A DNA stretch of 64,000 bases from Progne subis subis (GCA_022316685.1 JAKJHU010000669.1:1-64000), one strand, 5' to 3'. Shown: positions 1 through 60,715, numbered from the stretch's first letter. Notes: a model not told the origin generated them from the sequence alone. Translations and numbers: made by a program.

Positions 1-691
1 TTTGTTTTGTTTTTTTTTTTTCCCCGAGAAGTTTTCCGGCCTGGTTTCTTCCAGGAAGTTTTTCAGCCTGGGTTTTCCGTGAAGTTTTCCAGACCAGTTC
101 TTTCCCAAATTTTTTTCCACAAAATTTTGCAAATTTAGCCCTTTTTCACCTTCCTCCAGTGCTGACTTGGACCTTGCTCAGGTAACTGAGAACTCCAAGG
201 ATTTACAGCTGAAAACGCTCTCCCTCCTGGAATTCTTTGTGGAAGAAATCACTTACTCCAGGTTAAAAAAACAAAATAAAAATCAGCGAGTTTTTTGAGG
301 GATGGAACTCCCTGGATAATTATTTTCATTTTTGCAGTGCTGGAGCAGCCGGAGACTCTTCCTGCTGGGTGGGTGACTGAATCCCACCGAGGGCACCAAG
401 ATCCTTTCCCAGCATCCCAAAAAGTGCTGGTGACGTTCCCAAAAGAAAAACTGTCTGGGAATGCCCCAAACTCTTCCTCTTGGGGTGGGAGAAACATCAA
501 GGATGCAGATTCCTGCCTTTGTCTCTGTAGCATCTGTGGGGGGAAAAACCCCGGTTGGGTTTTGCCAATTCCGTTTCCTGGTGGAGGGGGAGGATTTTCC
601 TGGTGGAGAGGGAGGATTTTTCCTTCTGGAAGGGGAGGGATTTCCCTGATTCTGCCTTCAGGACGTGCTGCTCTTCCCTTGCCTTTCCCAG

Positions 692-33225
<32,534 letters not shown>

Positions 33226-33269
33226 CGCCGGCCCGCGCGGTGAGCGGCGCAGGGACACCGCCGGGCCCG

Positions 33270-34195
33270 GGGTCGCAGGGCTGGAGGGGTTCTCATGGAT
33301 CGCGGGGCTGGAAGGGTTCAAATGGATCGCGGGGCTGGAAGGGTTCAAATGGGATCTTGTGGATAATGGGGTGCTTGGGGTTGGAAGGGTTCTTGTGGGA
33401 TCATGGGGCTGGAAGGGTTCTCGTGGATCATGGGGCTGGAAGGGTCCTCATGGGATCATGGGGCTGGAGGGGTTCTCATGGATAGTGGGGCTGGAAGGGT
33501 TCTCATGGGATCATGGGGCTGGAAGAGTTGTCATGGATCGCGGGGCTGGAGGGGTTCTCGTGGATTGCGGGGCTGGAAGGGTTCAAATGGATCGCGGGGC
33601 TGGAAGGGTTCTCATGGGATCTTGTGGATAATGGGGTGCTTGGGGCTGGAAGGGTTCTTGTGGGATCATGGGGCTGGAAGGGTTCTCATGGATCGTGGGG
33701 TGCTTGGGGTTGGGAGGGTTCTTGTGGGATCACGGGGCTGGAAGGGTTCTTGTGGGATCGTGGGGCTGGAAGGGTTCTTGTGGGATCGTGGGGCTGGAAG
33801 GGTTCTCATGGATTATGGGGCTGGAAGGGTTCCCATGGGATCATGGGGCTGGATGGAAGGGTTCTCATGGATCGCGGGGCTGGAAGGGTTCTCATGGATT
33901 GTGGGGTGCTTGGGGTTGGGAGGGTTCTTGTGGGATCACGGGGCTGGAAGGGTTCTCATGGACCGTGGAGTATTTGGGGTTGGAGGGTTCTTGTGGAATC
34001 GTGAAGTGTGTGGGGTTGGAAGGGTTCTTGTGGAATCGTGAAGTGTGTGGGGTTGGAAGGGTTCTTGTGGGATCTTGTGGATCATGGGGTGCCTGGGGTT
34101 GAGAGGGTTCTTGTGGGTCATGGAGTTAGAAGAGTTCTCATTGGATCATGGAGTGATTGGAGTTGGAAGGGTTCTCATGGGATCATTCCTTGGGT
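33270..34195. repeat. 27-29 bp minisatellite in CSMD2 3' UTR
   Basis: About 33 copies of ATCGCGGGGCTGGAAGGGTT followed by CTCATGG, with GTGCTTGGGGTTGG variants. It begins about 45 bases after the CSMD2 stop and gives false open frames of over 200 codons. Confidence 0.95.
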
Positions 34196-34495
34196 GACTC
34201 CCGACAGGGAATTTTGCACAGGGATCCGGGATTTACACGCTTCAAGTAACCGGAAGTTCACTGTGGGTTGTAGAGCCCTTCCATCGGGAACGCTCCGATT
34301 TCAGGATAACGAAGCCACTTCCTCAGAATTTCCACGTGCCATAACCAACCCTTTGCTTTCCCAGATTTCCCAGGGTCGGTGTCCAGTGGATGATTGTCCC
34401 ACCTCACCATCCATCCATCCCTCCCTCCCTACCTCCCTGCTCCGCCCCTGCCGAGGCTGCGGAGAAGCTGCTGCGCCTCCCCTGGAATTCCCGAG

Positions 34496-34738
34496 GGGCT
34501 GCTGGATCCGCCTCCTCCATCCTGCTGGATCCACCTCCTCCATCCTGCTGGATCTGGATCTGCCTCCTCCATCCTGCTGGATCCACCTCCTCCATCCTGC
34601 TGGATCTGGATCTGCCTCCTCCATCCTGCTGGATCCGCCTCCTCCATCCTGCTGGATCCACCTCCTCCATCCTGCCGGATCTGGATCTGCCTCCTCCATC
34701 CTGCTGGATCCACCTCCTCCATCCTGCCGGATCTCCAA
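34496..34738. repeat. 24-bp array, CCTCCTCCATCCTGCTGGAT type
   Basis: Roughly ten units with CTGGATCTG insertions, in the presumed 3' UTR. Confidence 0.92.
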
Positions 34739-36178
34739 GCCAAAGGTTCTGCTCCGCCTCCGTTCCCGCTTCCTGTCCCGCTCCGACACCTCGGCGAGGC
34801 CTGGGAGTGGGAAGGCTTTCCCGAGCTGCTCCCGGTGTTCCTGGAAGGAGATTCCCAAACTTTGGGAAGAGCTTGGGCAACACAGAGGTAGTGCACAAGG
34901 TGCTGGATTCATGGAAAACACCCGGATGGGACAAGATGAGGATTTGGGGTTTCTGTATTTGGGTTTCTGGGTCATTTCTTGGTTGGATTTTTCACTCCAG
35001 AGGAGGAGTTCTCAAACGGGGCCTTCCCAAGCAAAACTTGGGAAGCTTCGCCCCTCTTCCCTGGGTTTTGTTTTCCTTTGGGCATTCCTGGCTGGATCTA
35101 TGGAAATCCCCTGGATCCAGGGCAAGGATTTGGTTTTCTGTATTTGGGTTTCTGGGTTGCTTCTTTGTTGGGTTTTCTACCCCAGGAAGAGTTTTCCAAA
35201 TGGGACCTTCCCAAAGCTTTGGAAAAGCTTCCCAAAGCTTTTCCCTCTTCCCTGTGTTTGATTTTCCTTTGGCCATTCCTGGCTGGGTTTTTCCTGCCCT
35301 GTGTTCCCCCTGATCTGAGCTGGAACAAGGCCGGGATAACTCCTTGGAATCCTTGGTTCCCACCCTGGGCTCTCCTGGCCCATCCTGGCTCTTTTCCAAG
35401 CTCAGTTATCCCTAAAAATTATCCCAAATCCCCTTTTTGCTCCTGCCCCCACCATGTCCCGATCCCAATTCCAGGGCCCAACACTCCCAACAATCCTTGG
35501 AAGCAGAGTTTGGATCCTTCCAGGGAATGCTCTCCTGGCTGCTCCAGGTGATGCACGTTGGCTCCCCGCGCCTGGCTCCCGCTAATTCCACGGAAAAACC
35601 GGGAGAAACTCACGTCCAGGAGCGCAAAATAAATCCAAAATGTTTAAAACCACCCAGGCAGGGAGAAGGGGGAGCTCGACTTCCATGGAATTTGCTGCTT
35701 TGGATCCGTGAATTCCCTTTTCCTGCTGTTGCCCAGGGAGCTAAGGGAGTGGGAAAAGGGGTTTATCCCGGTTTTTTTTTGCAAGCTGGCTGGGATCTGC
35801 TCCATGCCATTCCCCATCCTTGTGCCCAGAGGACTCGCATATGGTTAAAGAAAAAAAAAAAAAAAAAAGGGAAAAAGGGGAAAAAAAATGAAAATTAAAG
35901 GGAAAAAATGAAAAAAAAAAAAAAGGAAAAAAAAAATCAAGAAAAAAGGAAAAAATGAGAAAAACTATTAAAAAAAAAAAAAACCACAAAAAAAAAAGCT
36001 CAAATCCCTCTTTTGTACAGAGATATATTTTTATTAATTAAAAGTTTGTACAGCTAAAAAAAAATAAATAAAAAAAATTAAAAATGTAATTTTTTTTTTT
36101 CATTATCGTAGGGAAAAACAAACAAAAAAAGTAGTGGAAAAAAAGAAATCAGCTTTTTTTTTTTTTTTTTGTAAATGT

Positions 36179-36184
36179 AATAAA
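36179..36184 (+). terminator. Candidate CSMD2 polyadenylation signal
   Basis: AATAAA lies in a T-rich, AT-rich setting followed by TTGTACATACGG and GT-rich sequence. An earlier AATAAA at 36063-36068 is the alternative. Nothing coding-like follows on this strand until SMAP2. Confidence 0.5.
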
Positions 36185-36214
36185 GTGTATAAATGGTTTC
36201 CATAAAATTGTACA

Positions 36215-37990
36215 TACGGGATCTCTCCATGCCCCTGGCTTGTCTGCAGAATTCCCAGTTAATTTATCTGTCTCTGTATATGAGGCTTCTCCGTGTGTTC
36301 CCGGCGTTCCCTGCGGAATTTCAAAGCTATTTTCGATTTTGGATTTCCGAATAATAAAAAAATCTCGATTTTTGCATTGCTTTTTCTTACAGCCCCCTGG
36401 TGCTTCTTTTGTGGTTTTTTTTTTTTATTCTGATTTTTTTTATTTTTTATTTTTGTGTGTCTGTGTGTGAATCCCAAAAGATTTCTCCCAGGATTTTCGG
36501 GATGCGCGCGGGGATGGAGATTCCCGGCTGTTGGGAAGCGCGTCCTGGTTTCAGGAATAATGGGGGAGATCCCGGCGGATTGGATGGATTTGGATGGATG
36601 GATTTGGCTTTTCCAGCGGGATTTCCCATGGGAAGGGAGGACGGGGATCCTCCCCGCTTCCCAACCCTCACATTCCTGCTCCAGGAGCCCCACATTTGCC
36701 TTAATGAGGTTTTAATTAGGAGCCCAACGCCGCCTCTCTCCCTGTGCCTGGTGATTGGCAGGAATTTTCTTGGGATCGAGGAAGTTTGGGATGGAAAAGG
36801 CCCTGGCGGGGTCTCTGATGTCCCACGGCCGCTCCCGTGTGGATTTGATGCTCCCCGTTGCCTTTTATTTGGATTTTCCCTCTCCCAGACACTTTGTCCT
36901 TGGATAATTTATTAATTTATCTTTCATTTTTTTAATTTATCCTGGGCTGGGCTTATCCAAAATAAAGGCAGGGAAAGGCGGCGGGAGGGAGCTGAGGGGG
37001 TTTTTTGGGATGTTTGGTGCGACCAATTCCCGGCAGGATGAGCCTGGGGGTTTTGGGGCAGCAGAACGGATCCTGCTGGATTTCCTGACGGATTCCAAGG
37101 GAGGGAAGAGGATCAAAAACGCTTTGGAGCCCACGGAGCCTCCCAGAGGATGTGGAGCTGCCCCATCCCTGGAAATGTCGGAGCTTGGAGCAGCCTGGGA
37201 TGGTGGGAGGTGTCACTGCCCATGGAGTCGGGATGATCCTCAAGGTTCCTTCCATCCCAAACCCTTCCGGGATTCTTCCAGCTCCCAAGGTTTCCCTCTG
37301 TGTTTGGGATTTAATCCCTGAGCCAGGCTCGGCTTTTTTTGGGTGTTCCTGAGGAGAGAATTCCTCATTTCCCAAGCATTTTTTTGCCACCACTTTCCAG
37401 CGCTGGAAGCTCCTCCAGAACAGGGATTTGGGGATTTTCCAAAGCTCTCCCGACCCCTCTGCCCGCATTCCCCAGAAGGGAAGATCCCAAAAATCCCCCA
37501 CAGCTCTTCACTGAGGGAGAGAGCAGCAGGGAAACCGGGAGAGAGAGCTGAAGCTCCCACTGGGAATCTTTTGGGGAAAAAAACAGGGAGAGACCCGGGA
37601 AGCAGGAGCTGGAGCATCCATGGGCATTTTTGGGGGATTAAAACCAGGAAGAGCAGCTGGAGGAAGCTGGAGCATCCACTGGGAATCTTTTTGGGGGAGA
37701 AAAAAAACCAGGGAGGGACCATCAGGGAAACTGGGAGAGCTGGAGATTCCACCGTGCGTTTTAGGGGGGAAAAAAATAAAATAAAATAAAAAACAGGGAT
37801 AGATCAACTCTGGGGATCTTCTAGGGGGAAAAAGAAAAATCAGGGAGAGAGCAGCAGGGAATTGAGGAGAGCGAGCTGGAACATTCACTGGGAATTTTTC
37901 GAGGGAAGGAAAAACAGGGAGAGACCAGCGGGGCAGGAGCTGGAGCATCCACCGGGTGTTTTGGGGGGGATAAAACCAGGAAGAGCAGCT
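36215..37990. other. Intergenic, CSMD2 to COL9A2, first part
   Basis: No exon was recognised on either strand. It contains a CR1 fragment (37138-37275) and loose repeats of GGGAGAGACC and GGAGCTGGAGCATCCA (37520-37990). Confidence 0.5.
37138..37275 (+). mobile_element. CR1 LINE 3' fragment
   Basis: GAGCTGCCCCATCCCTGGAA, GGGAGGTGTCACTGCCCATG and AAGGTTCCTTCCATCCCAAA match the CR1 3' order. Confidence 0.75.
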
Positions 37991-38009
37991 GGGGGAGCAG
38001 GCGGGAGGA

Positions 38010-38512
38010 AGCTGGATAAATTCGGGCTCTGGATGAATTTGGGCCCTGGATGAATTTGGGCCCTGGATAAATTTGGGCTCTGGATGAATTTGGGCCCTGA
38101 TGAATTTGGGCCCTGATGAATTTGGGCTCTGGATGAATTCAGGCTCTGGATGAATTCAGGCTCTGGATGAATTTGGGCTCTGGATGAATTCGGGCTCTGG
38201 ATGAATTTGGCCCCTGGATGAATTCAGGCTCTGGATGAATTCAGGCTCTGGATGAATTTGGGCTCTTGGATGAATTTGGGCCCTGGATGAATTCGGGCTC
38301 TGGATGAATTTGGGCCCTGATGAATTTGGGCTCTGGATGAATTCGGGCTCTGGATGAATTCGGGCTCTGGATGAATTTGGGCTCTGGATGAATTCAGGCT
38401 CTGGATGAATTCAGGCTCTGGATGAATTCGGGCTCTGGATGAATTTGGGCTCTGGATGAATTTGGGCCCTGGATGAATTCGGGCTCTGGATGAGTTTGGG
38501 CTCTGGATAAAT
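38010..38512. repeat. 17-bp minisatellite, GGGCTCTGGATGAATTT type
   Basis: About 29 units, mostly exactly 17 bases, with GGGCCC and AATTC variants. Confidence 0.96.
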
Positions 38513-39390
38513 TTGCATCGCTAGCGAGACTCAGCTGGGTCCAGGCAGCCGCAGTTCGGCTCCTTAATGAGGCTCCTCGCTCATTAACACCTCATTAATT
38601 CCGGTTTTTAGGGTCCCAGAATTCCCACAGCCGCACCCGCGGGAGCTGGGACAGCCTCGGGATGGGCAGAGGAGGATGAGGAGCTCTGCTCATCCAGGGG
38701 TTTTTGGGTTTGTTTTTGTTATTTTTTTCCCGGCTGGAAGCTCCCGGAGAGAAAATTCCACATCCCCAAATCCCGCTGGTCCCATCGATGCTGGAGCTGC
38801 AGAAAATCCCACAAAAAAAACCCCAAACCAACACCTTTTAGACATTCCCAGATTCCAGAGCCGCAGGAAGGACACCTGAGGAATTCTCCGGGAGCATCCC
38901 ATGGGATTCCCCGGCGGGATCCGTGCCCTGATGCCAGGAGCTGGCTCATCTTCCCTCCGAAAAAATTAAAAAATAATTAAAAAGTATTAATAAATCTGGG
39001 ATGTATTTTTAATTAGAATTTTCTCCTTCTAAAACGAATCCCCCCGAGCCCCAATCCCTTCCCCAAAACAACCCTCTGCCAGCCTGGAATATTCCAAGCC
39101 GTAAAAACAAGCGGAAAACTCCCCGTGAGGAGAGTGGAGGTGCGGGAGGGATGGAAAAGATGGAATCGGTGCCTTCCCCCACCTGGGATTTATAAACTAA
39201 ATTACAAATTGAGTGTCTCTTTAATTAGATGTCACTTTCATTCAAAACCTAAGGATCAGGGGGTGTCAGGCCGCATCCAGGAATTTTGGATCGCTCTGTT
39301 TGCCCTTTCCAGCGGCGAGTCCAGCTGAACACGGAGCGCATGGTCGGGAAGCTTTGGGAATCCTTCCCCTCTCGGACAATTCTTGGCCTC
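38513..39390. other. Intergenic, no recognised feature
   Basis: Unique sequence of ordinary composition without a convincing exon on either strand. Confidence 0.5.
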
Positions 39391-39393
39391 TCT

Positions 39394-39778
39394 CCTGAAG
39401 GGAGGCTGTGGACAGGTGGGGGTCGGTCTCTGCCACCGGGCAGCAGCTGACAGAACAAGGGGACACAGCCTCAAGCTACGTCAGGGAAGGGACAGGTTAG
39501 ATATTAGGAAAAAATTTTTCGCTGAAAGAGTAATAAAGCACTGGAATTGTCTTCCCAGGGAGGTGGTGGAGTCACCATCTCTGGATGTGTTTAAAAAAAG
39601 ACTGGACATGGCACTTAGTGCTATGGTCTAGTTGAGGTGTTAAGGCATAGGTTGGACTTGATGATCTTAGAGGTCTCTTCCAACCTCATTATTCTGTGAT
39701 TCTGTGATTCTGTGATTCTGTGATTCTGTGATTCTGTGATTCTGTGATTCTGTGATTCTGTGATTCCGTGATTCCTAT
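39394..39778 (+). mobile_element. CR1 LINE 3' end, young copy with ATTCTGTG tail
   Basis: TCTCTGCCACCGGGCAGCAG, GGGACACAGCCTCAAGCTAC, CTTCCCAGGGAGGTGGTGGA, TTGGACTTGATGATCTTAGA and then about nine ATTCTGTG units. Nearly identical to the minus-strand copy at 9646-9990. Confidence 0.94.
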
Positions 39779-39869
39779 TAAAGGTGATTAAATTCAGCTT
39801 CCAAGCTGGAGAGACGGGGTTGGATCTTCCCAAGGGAATTCAGGGCACAGGAGGTCACTGAGGGGAGCT

Positions 39870-40055
39870 CTGTGCTCTTTCCCTTTTTTTTCTCCTTTTT
39901 TTCCCCACATTTCCCCCTTTCCTCCCCCTTTTTTTCCCGTTTTTCCCCTTCATTTTTTTTCCCTTTCCCCTCCCCTTTCTTTTTTTTTTTTTCTCCTTTC
40001 CTCTTTTCCCCACTTTCCTTTTTTTTCCCCTTTTTTCCCTCCCCGAAGCCGCTCC
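39870..40055. repeat. Pyrimidine-rich low-complexity tract
   Basis: TTTTCCCC-type mixture without a fixed unit. Confidence 0.85.
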
Positions 40056-41855
40056 CGGGTTTTTCCGCAGGGAGAGCACGGCTCATTGGCAGAACCGAGC
40101 CGCTGGGGTTGTAACTATCGATTTTATTTTATTTTATTTTTTCTTCCCTGCTTCTGCCACTTCTCAGCACCTGGAAAACATCGCTGGAGCGCTTCGGGAC
40201 AGCTCTGGGATTGCTCCCAGTGTGTTCCTTCAGAAACCTGCCAGGAAATAGGGAAAAAATGGAAAGAGATTGTTTAAAATCCATGTTTGGCCACAAAAAA
40301 AAGAGCTCAGGGCGAGGCTGATGGAGCTGCCAGAACCTGGAATAGCTCTGACCTGGAATTCCTGGAGGTGGGATCAGCTGGCCACAATCAGCACAGTTCC
40401 CAATTTTTCTTGGGAATACACACCCTATCCCTCCCAGGGAGACCAAAGCACTTGGAACTGGACACAAATCCATGGATTATCTGCACCATTCCCAGGAGCT
40501 GGAGCACCTTGATCCCAGCTCCGAAATTCCAAATCCTTGCTGGATTTGGGATTTTTTTTTTTTCCCTACATTTCTTCATTGGCGCTGCCGTTCCCAGAGC
40601 CTGCCTGGAACACCGGGAATGAAGAGGTTCCAAGCAGGAAGGAAAAGAGGGAGGAAAGAAAACTGCTGCATCCCAACCCCGAGGTCATTCCTTGTGGGAA
40701 TCCTGTGTTGGATTTAGGATTCCTGAGCACAGCTTGGGACACTGGAGTTGAGTGTGCTCCCACCAGGAGATGATTCCAGGGTGAATTCCATGGGTTGGGA
40801 TGGTGTCTGTCCTTCCCAGCTCCCCGGACACAAATCCCACGGAATGTTCCCCACAGCTTGTGGCTGCCAAATCCCTGGAAGTATCCAAGGCCATGATGGA
40901 AAAACCTGGGATAGCAGAAGGTGTCCCACAGCAGGATGATCCTAAAGGTCCCTTCCAACCCAAACCCCTCTGGAATTCCCAGATTCCAACGACGCTGCTC
41001 CCAAGGAACGGTTTTGGAGAAGGACGGCGCTGCCCAGCCGGAATGGGTTGAGCTCCTTTGGAAAAAAACCCTTGGAAAACAGATGGGAACAAAACGGTGT
41101 TGGCAGCAGAGAGAGGTTTAAGGATCTCACATCCCAAATTTTGGCAGCCTGGACAGGTGACCGGAGCAGGGACAGCTGCCAGGAACGGAGGGCAACGCAG
41201 GGAAAACGACAGCAGGAACCTTGGGAATTGGGATTTTGGGAATTCCTCGGAACTGCTGGGGCTGAGCCCCCCTGCAGCCTCTGCCGAGGCCTGGGGGTTA
41301 ATTAACGCCACAACAAACCCTCGTTAAGAGGCCTAATTAATATTATTTCATTTACAGACAGGAGGCAGCTGTTCCCTGCTTCCCGTACCGGGAGGATTGT
41401 GCCAGGAATTTTCCTGCAGGGAATACCTGGGATGGGTCCAGAGGGGGCGGATCCAACATTCCAAAGGTTTTTCCCAGCCCTCATCCCATCAGCAGCATCC
41501 TTGTCCACAGGCTCCGTGGAAGGACGGATGTGGGAAAGTTGGGTTTGACCATCTTGGAGATCTTTTCCAACCTCCACAATTCCATGATTCCCGTGTTTTC
41601 CATCCCTGTTTTCTGCCTGGTGTGACACCACCGAGGTTCCCGCTGTCCCTGTCACCGCCAGGCCGATCCCGCCCTTCCCTGACTTTAATGTGGGCTCTCA
41701 CCTCTTCCTAGCCTCATTCCCACAGCCAATTCCATGGAAAAGGACGGAATTCATTCCATGGAAAAGGACAGAAATTCATTCCCTGTCACTCCCCTTCCTT
41801 CTCCCCACTCTGCAGGACTCTTGCAGATATTGTGGGCAGAGCGTCCAAAAATCAC
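40056..41855. other. Intergenic with CR1 remnants
   Basis: CR1 3' fragments lie at about 40855-40985 (AAATCCCTGGAAGTATCCAA, GGTCCCTTCCAACCCAAACC) and 41535-41595 (TTTTCCAACCTCCACAATTC). The rest is unique; no exon was recognised. Confidence 0.55.
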
Positions 41856-41857
41856 TT

Positions 41858-41990
41858 TATTTTTATTTTTATTTTTATTTTTATTTTTATTTTTATTTTT
41901 ATTTTTATTTTTATTTTTATTTTTATTTTTATTTTTACTTTTACTTTTACTTTTATTTTTACTTTTACTTTTATTTTTATTTTTATTGTT
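41858..41990. repeat. TTTTTA hexanucleotide microsatellite
   Basis: About 22 units of ATTTTT with scattered ACTTTT variants. Confidence 0.96.
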
Positions 41991-42477
41991 TTTTCCTGGA
42001 GAAGCAGGATCAGCTTCCCAAACCTCGGGCGTCCCGCCATTCCCGGTGTTTCCATGGAGTTTGGGATCCATTTATCCCAGCTCCCACAACATTCCAGCAG
42101 GACAAACCACTTCGGGAAAACAAACCTCCTCTTTTTTAGGAGGCGGGAAAAAACCCAACAAATCCAAGAATAATAAAAATCAGGAATTTGGTGGCGCCTC
42201 CAATATCGGACTCCGTCCTCATCTACGCGTTGCAGACCCCGTTTAATATTCGTAATTAATTAGCGGTTAATCAGCTGCCGAGAGAGAACAAACGTGATGA
42301 GCTCACCCTCACCCCCTCCAGGAGATTTGGGCTCATCAATGCCGCAGCTCTGGGAAACTTTCCTGGTATTCCTGGATTATTCATGGCCACGGGAACGTCC
42401 TCGGGATGGGAGTTCAGGATGGTCCCGTGGAGAACCGAGGGGGACACGGTGCGTTTTGGGGGAAAAAAGGTGCTTGG

Positions 42478-42622
42478 GATGGGATTTCGGGAAAAAAATT
42501 CCTCCTGGGAAGGGTGGGAAGGAGCTGGGATGGATTTCCTGGGGAAACCGCGGCTGCCACATCCCTGGAAGTGCCCAAGGCCAGGTTGGAACAACCTGGA
42601 ATATCGGAAGCTGTCCTTGCCC
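42478..42622 (+). mobile_element. CR1 LINE 3' fragment
   Basis: AATTCCTCCTGGGAAGGGTG, CCACATCCCTGGAAGTGCCC and AAGGCCAGGTTGGAACAACC match the CR1 3' order. Confidence 0.8.
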
Positions 42623-43297
42623 ATTTAAATTAATTATTCCAGGCTATCGTTTATCCCGATTCTTCCTCTCCTCTTTTCCCACAGCTTTCCAAGGAGCTGG
42701 GAAGCAAAGGAAAGTTCCTGTGGGAGGTCCCAGGTGTGGAGGAGGAGTTGGTGCCATCCCAAAGGGATTCCTCCATTCCCTTTCCCTTCTTTTGTCTTTC
42801 CCATCCCATCCAGGGCAGGCGGGACAGCTCTGCCCTGCCAAATTCCCAGAGATTTTTGTGGCTGCAGGATCCAATTCTCAAAGCCCTTGGGATAATTTGG
42901 GAAGATTCCGCCTGGTTTGGCTGGGAAAGGAAGCCCGGGCCTGGTTTGGATGCTGAGGTTTGGATGTCTGGGAGCAGGGATCAGCTGAGGTTGGGCTGGC
43001 TCCCAGGAGAGGCACGAGCAGGTGGCAGAGAGACAGGCAGGAGCTCCAGACAGCTGCTTCCCAGAATTTTAATTAATTCCCAATCTTTTTTAGTCTTCCC
43101 AGACGCCAGCTTTGCCAAGCTCTGGATTCCCAGCTCGCGGCGCCTCCCGGGATGCGCGGGATGGATCGGGAAGGTCAAGGCTGCCGCTTGCCGAGGCAGA
43201 GCTCCCTCACCGCCGCCCTCAGTGCTTTTTGGGAAGCTGTGCTGGCTCTGGAAGCAGCAGGATCAGCTGGAACGGCGTCCCTGGATGTGCTGGAGCT
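42623..43297. other. Intergenic, no recognised feature
   Basis: Unique sequence; open frames on both strands show no family resemblance. Confidence 0.45.
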
Positions 43298-43393
43298 CAT
43301 CCCATCCCATCCCATCCCATCCCATCCCATCCCATCCCATCCCATCCCATCCCATCCCATCCCATCCCATCCCATCCCATCCCATCCCATCCC
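43298..43393. repeat. CCCAT pentanucleotide microsatellite
   Basis: About 19 perfect CCCAT units. Confidence 0.97.
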
Positions 43394-43509
43394 ACCTCGG
43401 GACGTGCTGAGTGCGGGACTGAGGAGCTCCTAAGGATTCCTGAATCCTCCTGGATGCCCAGGATGCTCCACAAGCACAGCAGAGCTTTTCCAGGATCTGT
43501 CCTGGGAAG

Positions 43510-43640
43510 TGGCTTTTGCCTGCTCCAGCTCCTGATCCCACCTGGAAGTGCCTTTTCCTGCTCCAGGATCAAAACTCAGCCCCTGATCCCTCCTGGAAGT
43601 GCCTTTTCCTGCTCCAGGATCAAAACTCACCTCCCAGCCC
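43510..43640. repeat. Short tandem repeat of about 45 bp
   Basis: CCTGGAAGTGCCTTTTCCTG and CTCCAGGATCAAAACTCA recur two to three times. Confidence 0.75.
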
Positions 43641-44655
43641 CTTCCAGCCCTTCCACGTCCATCCCAAAAGTGGAAAGGGGGTCAAAGGAAGGGAATTCTC
43701 CCTTTTCCCCCCCGCAAAAGAGAAGCTGAGAGCCCAGCCCAGTCCCGGGGAATGATGCTCCAGCCCCTTCCAGAAGGAAAACCGCGTTTATTGGGAATAT
43801 CCCGGGCTGGAAGAGCGAATTCCACGGGCTGGCAGCTCCCTCTCGTGGGGAAGAAAAAGCCAGGAAGAGCTGGGATGTGTTCCAGATGTGCGGCACAGCT
43901 GGAGCGGGGCTCCCCGCAGGGGTTGGACAACGGGAATTCCTGGGGAATTAAACGGGAATACCTCGGGAATTCCTAGGGAATTCCTGGGAGAAGGACCGGG
44001 ATGGATCTCCCCGGAAAGGGAGGCTCGGCCGGGCTGTTCCCCTCTCCCAACAGGGATTTTTGGGATTCGGGACAATTGGAATTTGGATCTGGATGTTTTC
44101 CAGCTTTTCCAGCTCCACACTTGGGTCTCAATCCCTCTGGAGCAGCATCCAAGCTGGTTCCTTACGGGATGAAGTTGCTTCATCCCCAAAAATCTGCATC
44201 CCACCAGGGCTTTGCTTCTATCCAAAGAAACCCGCACGTCATTCCAGGTATTAACAATCCGGCTTGGTTTTATTGTCCAGCTTTTCCAAAAGTCGGCGTT
44301 TTCCTGGTCACAGTTACAAAACATTCCTGGGTTTTTTATCCCAATTGTACAAAGATTTACAGCTCTGGGAGTGACCGAGTTGGAGCTGGGAATTCTCTTA
44401 AATAATTCAAACCGGGATTTTGGCGGTGGGAGGGGGCTTGGAAAATTCCAGTTTAAAAAAGAAAGGCTTTAAAAAAAAATGGGAAGGATAAAAAAGGAAT
44501 TTCCACGAGCTCCTTCAAACATCAGGGTTTATAAAAATTTAAGGAGAGGGGTTTATAAAAATTTATTCCAATTTTTTCTGGGGGGGCGGAGTTGGGGAAG
44601 GGCACAGGGAGCAGGTTTGGAACCCCATGGATGGAAACGGGATTCGAGGACACCC

Positions 44656-44661
44656 TTTATT
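44656..44661 (-). terminator. Candidate COL9A2 polyadenylation signal
   Basis: AATAAA on the minus strand, 192 bases past the COL9A2 stop. Other AATAAA signals on this strand are at 44562-44567, 44268-44273 and 43787-43792, so the true 3' end is unresolved. Confidence 0.35.
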
Positions 44662-44852
44662 CCCAAAAGACATTGGGAACATTTGGCACATCCCCACCCC
44701 AAAATCTCCTTCCCACGGCCGCATTCTCCCCACTGCCGCCCTCATCCCGGCGTTCCCAAGAACTGGGAAAGCGCGGGAGCTGCTCCCCACGGAATTGCAG
44801 CGTCACGGTCACTTTGGGGGCGGATTATTTCTTTTTTCCCCATCGGGAATTC

Positions 44853-60575
<15,723 letters not shown>

Positions 60576-60655
60576 GGCGAGCCGGGCTGGCACCGAGCGC
60601 GGCTGGCACCGGGCGCCCGCCCCGACTCGCAGCGCTCCGGGACACCGGGAGGGCC

Positions 60656-60715
60656 GGGGGAGGAGGAGGAGGAGGAGGAGGAGGAGGAGGAGGAGGAGGA
60701 GGAGGAGGAGGAAGG
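60656..60715. repeat. AGG trinucleotide tract at the COL9A2 5' end
   Basis: About 17 AGG/GGA units 80-140 bases upstream of the COL9A2 ATG, polypyrimidine on the COL9A2 sense strand, so probably in the 5' UTR or core promoter. Confidence 0.95.

Larger units (their letters stand above)
33226..36200 (+). other. CSMD2: Probable CSMD2 3' UTR
   Basis: The stretch after the stop has no further CSMD2 exon. It starts with a minisatellite of about 27-29 bp units, then a 24-bp array, then unique sequence and an A-rich run. The AT-rich end at 36,010-36,215, with TTGTACAG and AATAAA signals, looks like a genuine 3' end. The extent is inferred from the poly(A) signal only. Confidence 0.55.

Noticed and set aside
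33403..34102. Overlapping plus-strand frames of over 140-210 codons reading GLEGFSWIMG-type repeats
   Set aside because: They lie in the minisatellite of the CSMD2 3' UTR. The repeats lack stops in several frames and show no family resemblance.
36215..44640. Search for a gene between CSMD2 and COL9A2 (for example ZMPSTE24)
   Set aside because: No exon with a recognisable protein and matching splice sites was found on either strand; the frames present are short or repeat-derived.
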